From: Dickeya fangzhongdai
GTDB lineage: Bacteria; Pseudomonadota; Gammaproteobacteria; Enterobacterales; Enterobacteriaceae
Direction: 5' to 3'
Assembly: GCF_002812485.1 (NCBI RefSeq)
Contig: NZ_CP025003.1
Coordinates: 744,001 to 808,000, forward strand
Length of the DNA stretch: 64,000 nucleotides
The position numbers and the translations under genes were made by a program. This document shows, in pieces, positions 29,163 through 37,926 of this stretch; the first letter of the stretch is position 1; each line of letters starts with the position of its first letter. Under the pieces are notes generated by a model, which ran no database searches, was not told the origin of the DNA, and saw only the letters and a list, made by a program, of their open reading frames with translations.

Positions 29163-29888
29163 ATGGCTACGCCACATATCAATGCAGAAATGGGTGACTT
29201 CGCCGACGTAGTGCTGATGCCGGGTGACCCGCTGCGCGCCAAATACATCGCGGAAACCTTTCTGGAAAACGCGGTGGAAGTGAACAATGTGCGCGGTATG
29301 CTGGGTTTCACCGGTACCTACAAAGGCCGCCGCATTTCCGTAATGGGCCACGGCATGGGCATTCCGTCCTGTTCCATTTACACCAAAGAGCTGATCACCG
29401 AATACGGCGTGAAGAAAATTATCCGCGTCGGTTCCTGCGGCGCGGTGCGCGCCGATGTGAAACTGCGTGACGTGGTGATCGGCATGGGCGCCTGCACCGA
29501 TTCCAAAGTGAACCGGATGCGCTTTAAAGATCACGACTTCTCGGCGATTGCCGATTTCGATCTGCTGCGTCATGCGGTGGACGCAGCCAAAGCGCGCGGC
29601 ATCGACGCTCGCGTCGGCAACCTGTTCTCCGCCGATCTGTTCTACACGCCGGACCCGCAAATGTTCGACGTGATGGAAAAATACGGCATTCTGGGCGTGG
29701 AAATGGAAGCGGCCGGTATCTACGGCGTGGCGGCGGAATTCGGCGCTAAAGCGCTGGCGATCTGCACCGTGTCCGACCATATCCGTACCCACGAGCAGAC
29801 CACCGCGGCCGAGCGTCAGACCACCTTCAACGAGATGATCGAGATCGCGCTCGAATCCGTACTGCTGGGCGACAAAGCCGACGCCTAA
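29163..29888 (+). CDS. deoD: Purine nucleoside phosphorylase, DeoD type
   Basis: DeoD phosphorolyses purine (deoxy)nucleosides. The 241-residue protein has [15 protein letters not shown] near the N terminus (phosphate binding), [25 protein letters not shown], and [14 protein letters not shown], which carries the ribose-binding Met-Glu pair; Asp in TVSDHI acts on the base. GGAAGAAAAA lies before the ATG. It is the last gene of deoCABD, followed by a strong terminator. Confidence 0.97.
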   Translation: MATPHINAEMGDFADVVLMPGDPLRAKYIAETFLENAVEVNNVRGMLGFTGTYKGRRISVMGHGMGIPSCSIYTKELITEYGVKKIIRVGSCGAVRADVKLRDVVIGMGACTDSKVNRMRFKDHDFSAIADFDLLRHAVDAAKARGIDARVGNLFSADLFYTPDPQMFDVMEKYGILGVEMEAAGIYGVAAEFGAKALAICTVSDHIRTHEQTTAAERQTTFNEMIEIALESVLLGDKADA

Positions 29889-29896
29889 TCCCTCTG

Positions 29897-29926
29897 GCGG
29901 CCCGCTATCTTCGGGCCGCTTTCTTT
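29897..29926 (+). terminator. Terminator after deoD
   Basis: GCGGCCCG (29897-29904) pairs with CGGGCCGC (29912-29919) around a 7-nt loop, followed by TTTCTTT. Confidence 0.85.
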
Positions 29927-29958
29927 GGTTTCTTTCCTGACGGTATTTTTCCTGTCGC

Positions 29959-31641
29959 TCAGGCCGCGTTCGCCCGCCCGGCTGTCGTTGTGGTCAGCGT
30001 GGTATCGAACAGCTCCGCCAGCACCGTTTGATGCGTCACCGCCAGCACGATGGCGTGCGGCAACTGATGACGCAATTCCCGCATGAGCAGATACGCGCTG
30101 TCATCGTCCAACTGACTGGTGGCTTCATCCAGGCACAACAACGCCGGTTTTTGTAACAAGGCGCGTGCCAGCGACAGCCGCTGCTGCTCGCCGCCGGACA
30201 GACGCATCGACCAGGGGTGCTCGCAGTCCAGCAACGGCACGAGATGAGGCAACTGCACCTGTTGCAGTACGGCCTGCAACTGATCATCGTGCGGCGTGTT
30301 CGGCGACGGATAGCTCAACAGCTGGCGTAGCGTTCCCTGCGGCAGATAGGGTTTTTGCGGCAAGAACAGCACTTCGCCGGCGGGGTGGATCACCGGTCCG
30401 GCGCTGAACGGCCATAACCCGGCCAGTGCCCGCAGCAGGGTGGTTTTGCCGCTGCCGCTCGCGCCCTGCAACTGGCACCAGTTGGCCGGTTGTAGGCATA
30501 GCGACACCGGCTCCAGTAAGGCATGCCCTTGTGGAGAGCGCAGTTGCAGGCGATCGGCGATAAGCGCCTCGCCCCGGCGCTGCGGGGCCGGGCAGGGCGG
30601 CAACTGCTGCAACTGTTGTTGCAGTTCCCACAGCCGGTCGACGGTAGCCGACCAGCGCGCCAGTTCCCGGTAGCTGTCGATGAACCAGCCAAAGGCGTCC
30701 AGCACGTAGCCAAAGGCGGCGCGCGCCTGCATGATGGCGCCCAGCGAAATCTGTTGCAGCAGGTAAAGCGGCAGCACCGCGAACACCGGAATCATCAGGC
30801 TCAGGCGGAAGTAGCTGGTGGTGAAGCTCTCCAGCCGAAACTCGCGCCCCATCAGTTGAAAGGCGTTGGCGACGATCGCGCCGAAGTGCCGTTGCATCCG
30901 CTGGCGTTCCGCCGTCTGTCCCTGATAAAACGCGATTTGCTCGCTGTGGTCGTGGATACGCAACAGCGTGCCGCGATAGCCGGCTTCCACCTGTTGTAGC
31001 CGGGCATTGACGCGATGCAGCGGCGCGCCGAGCCAGTGTGTGACCGCGCTGCCGAAAAGCGCATACCCCAGCGCAATCCAGACCAGATACCCCGGCACGG
31101 TCAGGCGCCAGTCGCCCAGCGTGATGGTCTGCACGCCGGAGATCTGCCACAGGATGGCAAGGAAGGAGAACAGCCGGGCGGTGTTTTTCAGCAACGACAG
31201 CAGCAGCGTCAGGCTCTGCTCCGTCAGCAGGCGGATATCCTCGGCGATGCGCTGGTCGGGGTGATCCGGCGCGCCGTTGGGCATCAGTTGTAGCCGATAG
31301 TGCGCGTGGCGCTGCAACCATTGCTGTTCGAACTGCCGCGTCATCTGCTCGCGCCAGCGCAGCATCAGCAGTTTTTTCAGCCAGTTGCCGCACACCACCA
31401 CCGCGACAAACAGCGCGGTGTAGCCGAGATAGCTCAGCGCCAGCGCGCGGATCGACGCATGGCGGAAGTAGTCCGCCAGCGCATCGTAGAAGACTTTGCT
31501 CCAGTTGTTGTACTGTACGCTGATCCACACGACCGACAGCGTCAGCCCGATAACCGCAAACAGCAGCAGCCATAACCATAACGCGCCGCGGCTTAGCCAC
31601 AGCGGCGCGGCTAGCCGGCAGAAACGCCGCAGGCTGGTCAT
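29959..31641 (-). CDS. YddA/SbmA-like ABC transporter, fused membrane and ATPase domains
   Basis: About 560 residues from ATG 31641 (MTSLRRFCRL); an in-frame TTG at 31656 would add five. The N-terminal membrane domain (to about 330) is of the SbmA/BacA/YddA (ABC_membrane_2) type: several hydrophobic spans and the family segment DHPDQRIAEDIRLL. The C-terminal ATPase has Walker A GASGSGKTT, signature LSGGEQQRL, Walker B ALLCLDEATS and the H-loop VTHQ. It follows the TonB receptor by about 30 bp, as last gene of the sigma/FecR/receptor operon. Family members move peptides and corrinoids across the inner membrane; the substrate here is unknown, probably what the receptor brings in or a siderophore. 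Confidence 0.8.
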   Translation of the reverse strand: MTSLRRFCRLAAPLWLSRGALWLWLLLFAVIGLTLSVVWISVQYNNWSKVFYDALADYFRHASIRALALSYLGYTALFVAVVVCGNWLKKLLMLRWREQMTRQFEQQWLQRHAHYRLQLMPNGAPDHPDQRIAEDIRLLTEQSLTLLLSLLKNTARLFSFLAILWQISGVQTITLGDWRLTVPGYLVWIALGYALFGSAVTHWLGAPLHRVNARLQQVEAGYRGTLLRIHDHSEQIAFYQGQTAERQRMQRHFGAIVANAFQLMGREFRLESFTTSYFRLSLMIPVFAVLPLYLLQQISLGAIMQARAAFGYVLDAFGWFIDSYRELARWSATVDRLWELQQQLQQLPPCPAPQRRGEALIADRLQLRSPQGHALLEPVSLCLQPANWCQLQGASGSGKTTLLRALAGLWPFSAGPVIHPAGEVLFLPQKPYLPQGTLRQLLSYPSPNTPHDDQLQAVLQQVQLPHLVPLLDCEHPWSMRLSGGEQQRLSLARALLQKPALLCLDEATSQLDDDSAYLLMRELRHQLPHAIVLAVTHQTVLAELFDTTLTTTTAGRANAA

Positions 31642-31672
31642 GGCTCCCGGCGCCAAAGGTTTAGCGTCGCCA

Positions 31673-34141
31673 TCAGAAGGCCCATTTGGCGGTTAGCATC
31701 ACATTGCGCGGGTCGCCGTAGAAGTTGTTGCCGCCGCGATGACGGTTCGACACGTTCACGTAGTACACCTTGTCGGTCAGGTTATACCCGGCCAGGTTGA
31801 AGCTGAGATGCGAGTTGTACTGATAGTTCACGTTGGCGTTGAGCAGCGTATAACCGCCCTGCGTCACCCCCCGGCTGGTGGTGGTGTCGGTTTGCGCGGT
31901 CAGCCCGGCGCCTACCGTCCATTGATTCAGGCTGCCGGGCAACTGATAGCTGGTGTAAAGCTTGAACTGGTGCTGCGGCGTATTGAGGCTGTAGCGTCGC
32001 CCCTGCGTGCCCTCATCGGATTTCAGGTATTTGCTGTTGGTCAGCGTATAACCGGCGGACAACTGCCAGCCCGTCGCCAGTTTGCCGGCCGCTTCCAGTT
32101 CCAGTCCCTGACTTTCCACCTTGCCGTCGGCGCGGTAACAGGTGGTGGAAACCTGACAGTTGATATCTTCGACCGCCCGGTTTTCCTGCACGATGCGAAA
32201 TAGCGCTGCCGAGGTGTTCAACGCGCCGCCGAAGAACTCGCCTTTCACCCCGGTTTCGTAGTTTTTGCCGGTGACGGCAGGCAGCAGATTGCCGCGGTTG
32301 TCGATATTTTCCTGCGGCTTGTAGATATCGGCGTAGCTCAGATACCAGGTGTAGTGATCGGCGAAGTCCCACAGCAGGCCGCCGTACGGCGTCCATTGTT
32401 CGTTGGCTTTAAAGTGGGTCTGGGTGGCGGAGCCGCTGCTGAGATTACGCAAGTTGTTGGTATAGCTGAAGTTGCTGTAGCGGGTGCCGACAATCAGCTT
32501 CCAGTCGTCCGCCAGCGTAAAGCGGGCGGTGGTGAACAGGCCGCGCTGGTAGAGATCGTAGGTGTAATTGTTGCTGTAGGCGGGCCAGGCGGGTTCGGCC
32601 AGCGCGTCGGGGTTCCAGTTATACACGTTCACGACGTTGGTGTTGATCACCCGGCCGAACAGGTTGTCGAAGTTTTCTTTCTGGTAATCGCCGCCCACCA
32701 CCAGCTCATGGCGACGCCCGAGCAGTTCGAACGGCCCGTTGAGCGTCAGGTTATAGCTCCATTGATCGGCCTGATTATCCCGCGCCAGCATGTTGTTGAG
32801 CCGCCCGGTGCCGTTGCTGCCGACGCCGCTGGTGCCGTTGCCGAAAATACCGGTAAAGCGCCCGACGGCGGTGGAGTGGGTATAGTTGAGCGCGCTTTTC
32901 AGCGTCCAGTCGCTGCTGAAGCGGTGTTCCAGTTCGGCGAACGCATTGATTTTCTCGAAGGCGATCCGGTTCCAGCTGGCGCCCAGAAAGGTGGATCGCG
33001 GCAGGTTCAGGCTGGCGTAATCGGTGGACATCGGTACGCCGTAGAGATCCGGCACGGTGCGGGTTTTCTGCCAGTTGACGCCGGTGGTGACGGTGGTATC
33101 GCTGGTGAGATCATAGGCCAGCGTACCGTACATGACATGGCGTTCGCTGTGTACCTCGTTGACAAAGCTGCCTTTTTTCTGGGTGACGCCGACAAAACGG
33201 CCGCGCAGCGAACCGTCGCTATTGAGCGGGCCGGACACATCCGCTTCCTGACGGTAATGATCCCAACTGCCTGCGCTGGTGCTGAGCGTACTGCGAAAAT
33301 CGTAGGTCGGTTTTTTGCGCACCAGATTGACGGTGCCGCCCGGCTCGCCGTTGCCCTGCAACAGCCCGGACGCGCCGCGCAGAATTTCCAGCCGATCGTA
33401 GATCGCCAGATCGGGCGACTCGCTGGAGGATTCCGCCGAGCCCATGCCCGATACGCTGTTCTGGAACGAGCTGCCGGAGCCGTCTTCCTGCACGTTGTCC
33501 ATCATGAAGCCACGGGACTGGAAACGGGTCTGATACGAGCTCTCTTTCACCACGGTGACGCCGGTGGATACGGCCATCGCGTCTTCCAGCGAAGTCATGT
33601 GCTGGTCGTCCATCTGCTGGCGGGTGACCACGCTGACCGATTGCGGCGTTTCGCGCGGCGAAAGCGTCATCCGGGTGGCGGTGCTCAGATTGCGGGTGGT
33701 GTAGGCGCCGGTGTCTTCGGTCGGGCCGTTCAGACTGGGTTGGCGGATAACATACATTTCTTCGCCGTCCGCCGGCTTTCTCAGCACGTAGCTGCCGTCC
33801 GGCTGGCGTGACGCGGTCAGCCCGCTGCCGCTCAGCAGGCGACGTAACGCCTCATCCACCGTGTAATCGCCCTGCAACGCCGGGCCGCTCAGCCCCTGCG
33901 TCAGGCTGGCGTCGGCGGCGAGATAGATGCCGGCCTGCCCGGCGAGCTGGTTCAATTGGTTGCCAAGCGGACCGGCGGCGAGCGCGTAATGGCGCGTCGC
34001 CGGGCTTTCCTGCGCGGCGCTGGCTGGAATGGCGTACGGCAGCGACAGGCTGAGCAGGGCGAGGCGCAGCGCGACGACCAGCGGTTTTTGTGGGCGGAGA
34101 ATCTGGCGCAGGCCAGCGCGAGCAGGTGTAGTGAATGTCAT
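31673..34141 (-). CDS. TonB-dependent siderophore receptor with STN signalling domain
   Basis: An 822-residue precursor. A signal peptide ends near ASAAQ (about 44). An STN (secretin/TonB N-terminal) domain covers about 50-118 (RHYALAAGPLGNQLNQLAGQAGIYLAAD...), the part that contacts FecR. A TonB-box-like EMYVI is at about 128-132. Then come a plug domain (about 150-275, with YDRLEILRGASGLLQGNGEPGGTVNLVRKKP) and a 22-strand-type barrel ending NVMLTAKWAF with terminal Phe. It resembles FhuE/FpvA/FoxA receptors for hydroxamate-type siderophores, but the ligand cannot be set. It is preceded by a cognate sigma/FecR pair. Confidence 0.88.
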   Translation of the reverse strand: MTFTTPARAGLRQILRPQKPLVVALRLALLSLSLPYAIPASAAQESPATRHYALAAGPLGNQLNQLAGQAGIYLAADASLTQGLSGPALQGDYTVDEALRRLLSGSGLTASRQPDGSYVLRKPADGEEMYVIRQPSLNGPTEDTGAYTTRNLSTATRMTLSPRETPQSVSVVTRQQMDDQHMTSLEDAMAVSTGVTVVKESSYQTRFQSRGFMMDNVQEDGSGSSFQNSVSGMGSAESSSESPDLAIYDRLEILRGASGLLQGNGEPGGTVNLVRKKPTYDFRSTLSTSAGSWDHYRQEADVSGPLNSDGSLRGRFVGVTQKKGSFVNEVHSERHVMYGTLAYDLTSDTTVTTGVNWQKTRTVPDLYGVPMSTDYASLNLPRSTFLGASWNRIAFEKINAFAELEHRFSSDWTLKSALNYTHSTAVGRFTGIFGNGTSGVGSNGTGRLNNMLARDNQADQWSYNLTLNGPFELLGRRHELVVGGDYQKENFDNLFGRVINTNVVNVYNWNPDALAEPAWPAYSNNYTYDLYQRGLFTTARFTLADDWKLIVGTRYSNFSYTNNLRNLSSGSATQTHFKANEQWTPYGGLLWDFADHYTWYLSYADIYKPQENIDNRGNLLPAVTGKNYETGVKGEFFGGALNTSAALFRIVQENRAVEDINCQVSTTCYRADGKVESQGLELEAAGKLATGWQLSAGYTLTNSKYLKSDEGTQGRRYSLNTPQHQFKLYTSYQLPGSLNQWTVGAGLTAQTDTTTSRGVTQGGYTLLNANVNYQYNSHLSFNLAGYNLTDKVYYVNVSNRHRGGNNFYGDPRNVMLTAKWAF

Positions 34142-34234
34142 GATGAATGCCTTGTATCCCAGAGTAAAAGAGCGTGCTTTTAGTGGGAATCGAACGAGCG
34201 GCGCAAAAAGGGAACCGGCGGGCGATAATTTTTT

Positions 34235-35218
34235 TCAGACAGGTTCGACGGTGATCCACCAGTCGAAACGGCGGTGGATGCGCACCGGCAGCACCCGGCT
34301 CAGCATGGCGAGCGCCCGATCGGTGTCCATCAGCGGGAAAGTGCCGACCACGCGCAGCGCGGCGACATCCGGCGCGCAGGCCAGATGACCGTGGCGGTAG
34401 CGGGCCAGACGCGCCACCACGTCGCCCAGCGGGGCGTCGTTGGCGTGCAGCATTCCCTGACGCCAGTCGGCATCCTGCGCGCCGATGCGCGTTTCAAACC
34501 CGGCGCCGCTGGCGTCAAATCGCCACTGTCGACCGGCGTCGATCTGGCGCAGCGGGCCTGTCTGCCGCGGCGTGACCGCCACGCTGCCGGCGTATACGGT
34601 CAGTTGGGTGCTGCCTGCCAACTGGCGCACGCTGAAGCGGGTGCTGAGCGCCTGCATGCTGCCTTCCCGGCTGGCGACAAACAGCGGTCGCCGCTTGTCG
34701 GCGGCGGTGTCGATCAGCGCTTCGCCGGCGATCAGGTTCAACTGGCGACGGGTATCGGTGTAGCGGACATCAAGCGCGGATGCGGTATCAAGCCAGAGCC
34801 GGGTACCGTCGCTGAGCGTAAAGTCGCGGATTTCGCCGGTACCGGTGCGGTAGTCGGCTGTCAGCGCCAGCAGGCTTTCGCGCACCGGCGTGTGGCGCCA
34901 GGTCAGCCAGGACAGCAGCGAGCCGGTAGCAAGCAGTGCGCCAAGGCGCAGGGTATGGCGGCGGGTGAGCGGCGTAGACGGTTGCAGCAGCGTCTGCGCC
35001 GTCAACGGCGTGACGTCACCGCGCAACGGCTGAAAGCGTTGGCTGACGGTTTCCACATATTGCCAGGCCAGACGGTGCGCGTCGCTTGCCGACAGCCACT
35101 GTTGCCAGCGGGCATGCAGCTCGCTGTCGTGGGCGGAATCCAGCAGTTGGGCGTACCAGTCGGCCGCCTGTTGCAGCGCCTGATAATCCGGTGGCGACGC
35201 CGGCGTCTGTCGGTTCAC
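34235..35218 (-). CDS. FecR-type sigma factor regulator
   Basis: 327 residues from GTG 35218. The N-terminal cytoplasmic DUF4880-like region is at about 12-60 (ALQQAADWYAQLLDS...DAHRLAWQYVETV). A single membrane span lies at about 90-107 (LRLGALLATGSLLSWLTW). A periplasmic FecR domain follows (TGTGEIRDFTLSDGTRLWLDTASALDV, LNLIAGEALIDTA) with a C-terminal STN-contact segment. The start overlaps the sigma factor stop in a GTGA, so the two are coupled. FecR proteins carry the signal from a loaded receptor to the sigma factor. Confidence 0.9.
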   Translation of the reverse strand: MNRQTPASPPDYQALQQAADWYAQLLDSAHDSELHARWQQWLSASDAHRLAWQYVETVSQRFQPLRGDVTPLTAQTLLQPSTPLTRRHTLRLGALLATGSLLSWLTWRHTPVRESLLALTADYRTGTGEIRDFTLSDGTRLWLDTASALDVRYTDTRRQLNLIAGEALIDTAADKRRPLFVASREGSMQALSTRFSVRQLAGSTQLTVYAGSVAVTPRQTGPLRQIDAGRQWRFDASGAGFETRIGAQDADWRQGMLHANDAPLGDVVARLARYRHGHLACAPDVAALRVVGTFPLMDTDRALAMLSRVLPVRIHRRFDWWITVEPV

Positions 35219-35754
35219 CGCTGCATCGCCTCATGGCCGTGATGCTCCGCTTCCAGCAGGATGCAGTGCAGCATCGCCTGCGCCATGTATTTTTTCACCA
35301 TCCGCTCACTGACGCCGAGCGTGACGGCGATCTGCGCGTAGGTCTGTCCCTGAATCTGCGCCAGGATAAAGGCGACGCGCACGTTGTCCGGCAACTGACG
35401 CAACATCGCGTCGACCTGATACAGGGTTTCCAGAATGATGGTGTGCTGCTCGGCAGACAGCGCATGCACTTGCTCGCAGTCGTTCAGCGACTGCCGCCAG
35501 GCCTGTTCCAGCGCCCGGCGGCGCCACAGATCGACGCACAGGCCCTGCGCCATCACGCTGAGGTAGGCGCGCGCGCCTTCATGGCTGTCGAAGTGGCGCG
35601 GACGGGTCAGCAACTGTACGAAAATATCGTGCGCCAGATCGGCGGCGTCGCACAGATTGCCCAGCCGTTTGCGCAGCAGTCCCTGCAGCCAGCCGTGATG
35701 CTGCTGATAAAGCTGCTGAAGGTCGCAAGGGCTGGCGGTGTTGACGGCGGACAT
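35215..35754 (-). CDS. FecI-like ECF sigma factor
   Basis: 179 residues. Region 2 is seen at about 10-75 (LYQQHHGWLQGLLRKRLGNLCDAADLAHDIFVQLL) and region 4 at about 115-160 (LPDNVRVAFILAQIQGQTYAQIAVTLGVSERMVKKYMAQAM). The pattern AADLAHDIFVQLL is characteristic of iron-starvation FecI sigma factors. It is preceded by a Fur-like box at 35803-35821 and followed by its FecR partner. Its target is presumably the adjacent receptor gene. Confidence 0.92.
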   Translation of the reverse strand: MSAVNTASPCDLQQLYQQHHGWLQGLLRKRLGNLCDAADLAHDIFVQLLTRPRHFDSHEGARAYLSVMAQGLCVDLWRRRALEQAWRQSLNDCEQVHALSAEQHTIILETLYQVDAMLRQLPDNVRVAFILAQIQGQTYAQIAVTLGVSERMVKKYMAQAMLHCILLEAEHHGHEAMQR

Positions 35755-35802
35755 AACGGGTTCCTGAAAACGGAAAGCGCAAAATATCGCCGCATATTAA
35801 TT

Positions 35803-35821
35803 GAGAATGATTTCCATTTCA
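35803..35821 (-). promoter_or_regulatory. Fur box upstream of the sigma factor gene
   Basis: GAGAATGATTTCCATTTCA matches the 19-bp Fur consensus GATAATGATAATCATTATC at 12 positions, with the strong GAATGAT/CATT core. It lies 49 bp before the sigma factor ATG, so iron-Fur repression of this locus is likely. Confidence 0.65.
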
Positions 35822-35872
35822 AATTATTGACAACCGGAAGGAAACGGCCGGACTGATGGGAAAAGCGCGCCG

Positions 35873-36316
35873 TCAGCCCAGCGGCAGCGCCATAATAATG
35901 GCGTCTTCCCGGCCGTTGGCTGTCGGGTAATAATCCCGCCTCACCGACACCTCGTTGAATCCCATGCTCTGATACAGCGCGATGGCGCGCGCGTTGGAGG
36001 CACGTACTTCCAGCCACAGCGTCACCACATCGCTGCGCTCCAGCTCGGCGATCAGGTGTTCCAGCAACTGACGTCCGTAGCCGTGACGCTGATGGTCGGG
36101 GGCGACGGCGATGTTGAACAGCGTGGCTTCATCCAGCACCACCTGGGTGATGGCGTAGGCCACCAACTGCTGGTCATGGCACAGTTTCAGGTTGAGGTAA
36201 CGCTCGCCCTGATTGCTGATGAAGGTTTTTTCGCTCCACGGGAAGGCGTGGCTTAAGCATTCAATCTCAAACGCCCGCGGCAGATCAGCCGTGGTCAGGG
36301 TGGAAATCATGTTCAT
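35873..36316 (-). CDS. rimI: Ribosomal protein S18 alanine N-acetyltransferase
   Basis: RimI acetylates the N-terminal Ala of S18. The 147-residue GNAT protein has ITQVVLDEATLFNIAVAPDHQRHGYGRQLLEHL (motif A with QRHGYG at about 76-81) and WLEVRASNARAIALYQSMGFNEV. It is the second gene of the minus-strand holD-rimI pair and overlaps holD by 32 nt, as in E. coli. It lies next to the accessory iron locus. Confidence 0.95.
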   Translation of the reverse strand: MNMISTLTTADLPRAFEIECLSHAFPWSEKTFISNQGERYLNLKLCHDQQLVAYAITQVVLDEATLFNIAVAPDHQRHGYGRQLLEHLIAELERSDVVTLWLEVRASNARAIALYQSMGFNEVSVRRDYYPTANGREDAIIMALPLG

Positions 36317-36698
36317 GGTGACAAATCTGTTGCCACAGGGCGCGTTTCGCCCCGGCGTTGTGATAAAGCTCGGCCAGGGCCGGGCTGGTCAGTTGCACGC
36401 CGTCCAGCAGCTCAGTGGCGGGCAATCCCAGCCACCAGCTGTGGCAGCGAGTGTGTTCCGGCAGCATCTGCGCCTGACGCGGCGTCAGGCTGACTATCTG
36501 CTGCGGGGCGAGATTCAGGCTGCGCGCCACATCCTGCAATAGCGGATCGTCGCTGGCGGGCAGCGGATCGGCGATGATCAGCAGCCGGACGTCAGGCGGC
36601 AGGTTGACGGCGATTTCGCCTTTCAGCACCGACGGACGACGCAAAGTCCACTGGGTGATCCCCAGTTGCTGCAACAGCCAGTCCCGTCTTGATGTCAT
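36285..36698 (-). CDS. holD: DNA polymerase III psi subunit
   Basis: HolD bridges the clamp loader to chi, which contacts SSB. The 137-residue protein starts MTSRRDWLLQQLGITQWTLRRPSVLKGEIAV, the conserved N-terminal peptide that binds the gamma/tau collar. The rest (VRLLIIADPLP, LTPRQAQMLPE, WWLGLPA) matches psi. It is divergent from rsmC as in E. coli and overlaps rimI. Confidence 0.93.
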   Translation of the reverse strand: MTSRRDWLLQQLGITQWTLRRPSVLKGEIAVNLPPDVRLLIIADPLPASDDPLLQDVARSLNLAPQQIVSLTPRQAQMLPEHTRCHSWWLGLPATELLDGVQLTSPALAELYHNAGAKRALWQQICHHEHDFHPDHG

Positions 36699-36714
36699 GC
36701 CTTAACTCCGCGCG

Positions 36715-36756
36715 CGATAACCGCGATACGATAACCGCGATATGATCATCGCGATA
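36715..36756. repeat. Three tandem 14-bp repeats between holD and rsmC
   Basis: CGATAACCGCGATA occurs at 36715-36728 and 36729-36742, then a diverged copy TGATCATCGCGATA at 36743-36756. Each unit holds CGCGAT, and the third contains GATC and ATCGCGAT dyads. It lies just upstream of holD and could influence either divergent promoter. Confidence 0.8.
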
Positions 36757-36860
36757 AACAATAGTGGCGCACGATTGTGCGGCGCTATGCTAACAAATCG
36801 CTGAACATGCGCCAACAAACCACTATAATCCTCGCTCAGTTTATTGAGGAGCCAGACCTG

Positions 36861-37889
36861 ATGTCAGCATTAACCCCCGCCAGTGAAGTGATACTGCGCC
36901 ACAGTGATGAATTTGTTTCCCGCCGGGTGCTGTTTGCCGGCGATCTGCAAGATACGCTGCCCGCTCATTTTGACGCAGCCGCCGTCACCGTGCACACCAC
37001 GCAGTATCATCACTGGCAGCAGTTGCAGCCTGTACTGGGCGACAACGTGCATTTTTCGCTGCTGGCACAGGCGGAAACCGTAGCCGGGTGCGACACCCTG
37101 ATCTACTACTGGCCGAAAAGCAAACAGGAAGCGCAGTTCCAGCTGTCCAACCTGCTGTCGCTGCTGCCGGTGGGTTGCGACATTTTCGTCGTCGGCGAGA
37201 ACCGCAGCGGGGTACGCAGCGCCGAGGGCATTCTGGAGCCGATCGCCGCCATCAACAAGATCGACAGCGCCCGCCGTTGCGGCCTGTATCACGGTCGTCT
37301 GGAAGCACCGTCTGCTTTTGCGCTGGAGGACTGGTGGCTGGAGTATGACGTGGATGGCGTGCCGGTACACACGTTGCCGGGCGTATTCAGCCGCGAGGGG
37401 CTGGACACCGGCAGCCAGTTGCTGCTTTCGACGCTGGAGCCGCATCGCAAAGGCAAGGTGCTGGATCTCGCCTGCGGCGCTGGGGTGCTGGCGGCGTCGT
37501 TTGCCCGCATATCGCCGAAAATCCGCCTGACGCTCAGCGATGTCGGCGCCGCCGCGCTGGAAGCGAGCCGGTCGACGCTGGCGGCCAACGGTCTGGAAGG
37601 GCAGGTGATCGCCAGCAACGCGTACTCGGATATTCAGGGGCGTTTTGACCTCATTATCTCCAACCCGCCGTTCCATGACGGCATGCAGACCAGCCTGCAC
37701 GCGGCGGAAGTGATGATTCGCGGCGCCGCCTCGCACCTGAATATGGAAGGCGAATTGCGCATTGTCGCCAATGCTTTCCTGCCGTACCCGGCGCTGCTGG
37801 ACGAAACCTTCGGCAGCCATGAAGTTATCGCCCAGACCGGTCGTTTCCGCGTTTATCGCGCGGTGCTGCGCCGCAATAAAAAACGTTAA
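36861..37889 (+). CDS. rsmC: 16S rRNA guanine-1207 N2-methyltransferase
   Basis: RsmC methylates G1207 of 16S rRNA in the 30S subunit. From ATG 36861 ([18 protein letters not shown]) it is 342 residues. The N-terminal half is a degenerate methyltransferase domain. The C-terminal half is catalytic, with the SAM motif [13 protein letters not shown] (about 197-209) and the NPPF motif SNPPFHDG (about 266-273). GAGGA at 36846-36850 is upstream. In-frame starts further upstream fall in the intergenic region and are not supported. Confidence 0.95.
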   Translation: MSALTPASEVILRHSDEFVSRRVLFAGDLQDTLPAHFDAAAVTVHTTQYHHWQQLQPVLGDNVHFSLLAQAETVAGCDTLIYYWPKSKQEAQFQLSNLLSLLPVGCDIFVVGENRSGVRSAEGILEPIAAINKIDSARRCGLYHGRLEAPSAFALEDWWLEYDVDGVPVHTLPGVFSREGLDTGSQLLLSTLEPHRKGKVLDLACGAGVLAASFARISPKIRLTLSDVGAAALEASRSTLAANGLEGQVIASNAYSDIQGRFDLIISNPPFHDGMQTSLHAAEVMIRGAASHLNMEGELRIVANAFLPYPALLDETFGSHEVIAQTGRFRVYRAVLRRNKKR

Positions 37890-37895
37890 CTGAGC

Positions 37896-37915
37896 CGCCC
37901 GGCTTTCGCCGGGCG
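37896..37915. terminator. Hairpin between rsmC and the aldo/keto reductase gene
   Basis: CGCCCGGC (37896-37903), loop TTTC, GCCGGGCG (37908-37915). It is very stable, lies between convergent genes and has no T run; termination is inferred from position. Confidence 0.55.
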
Positions 37916-37926
37916 CGATGCGACGC

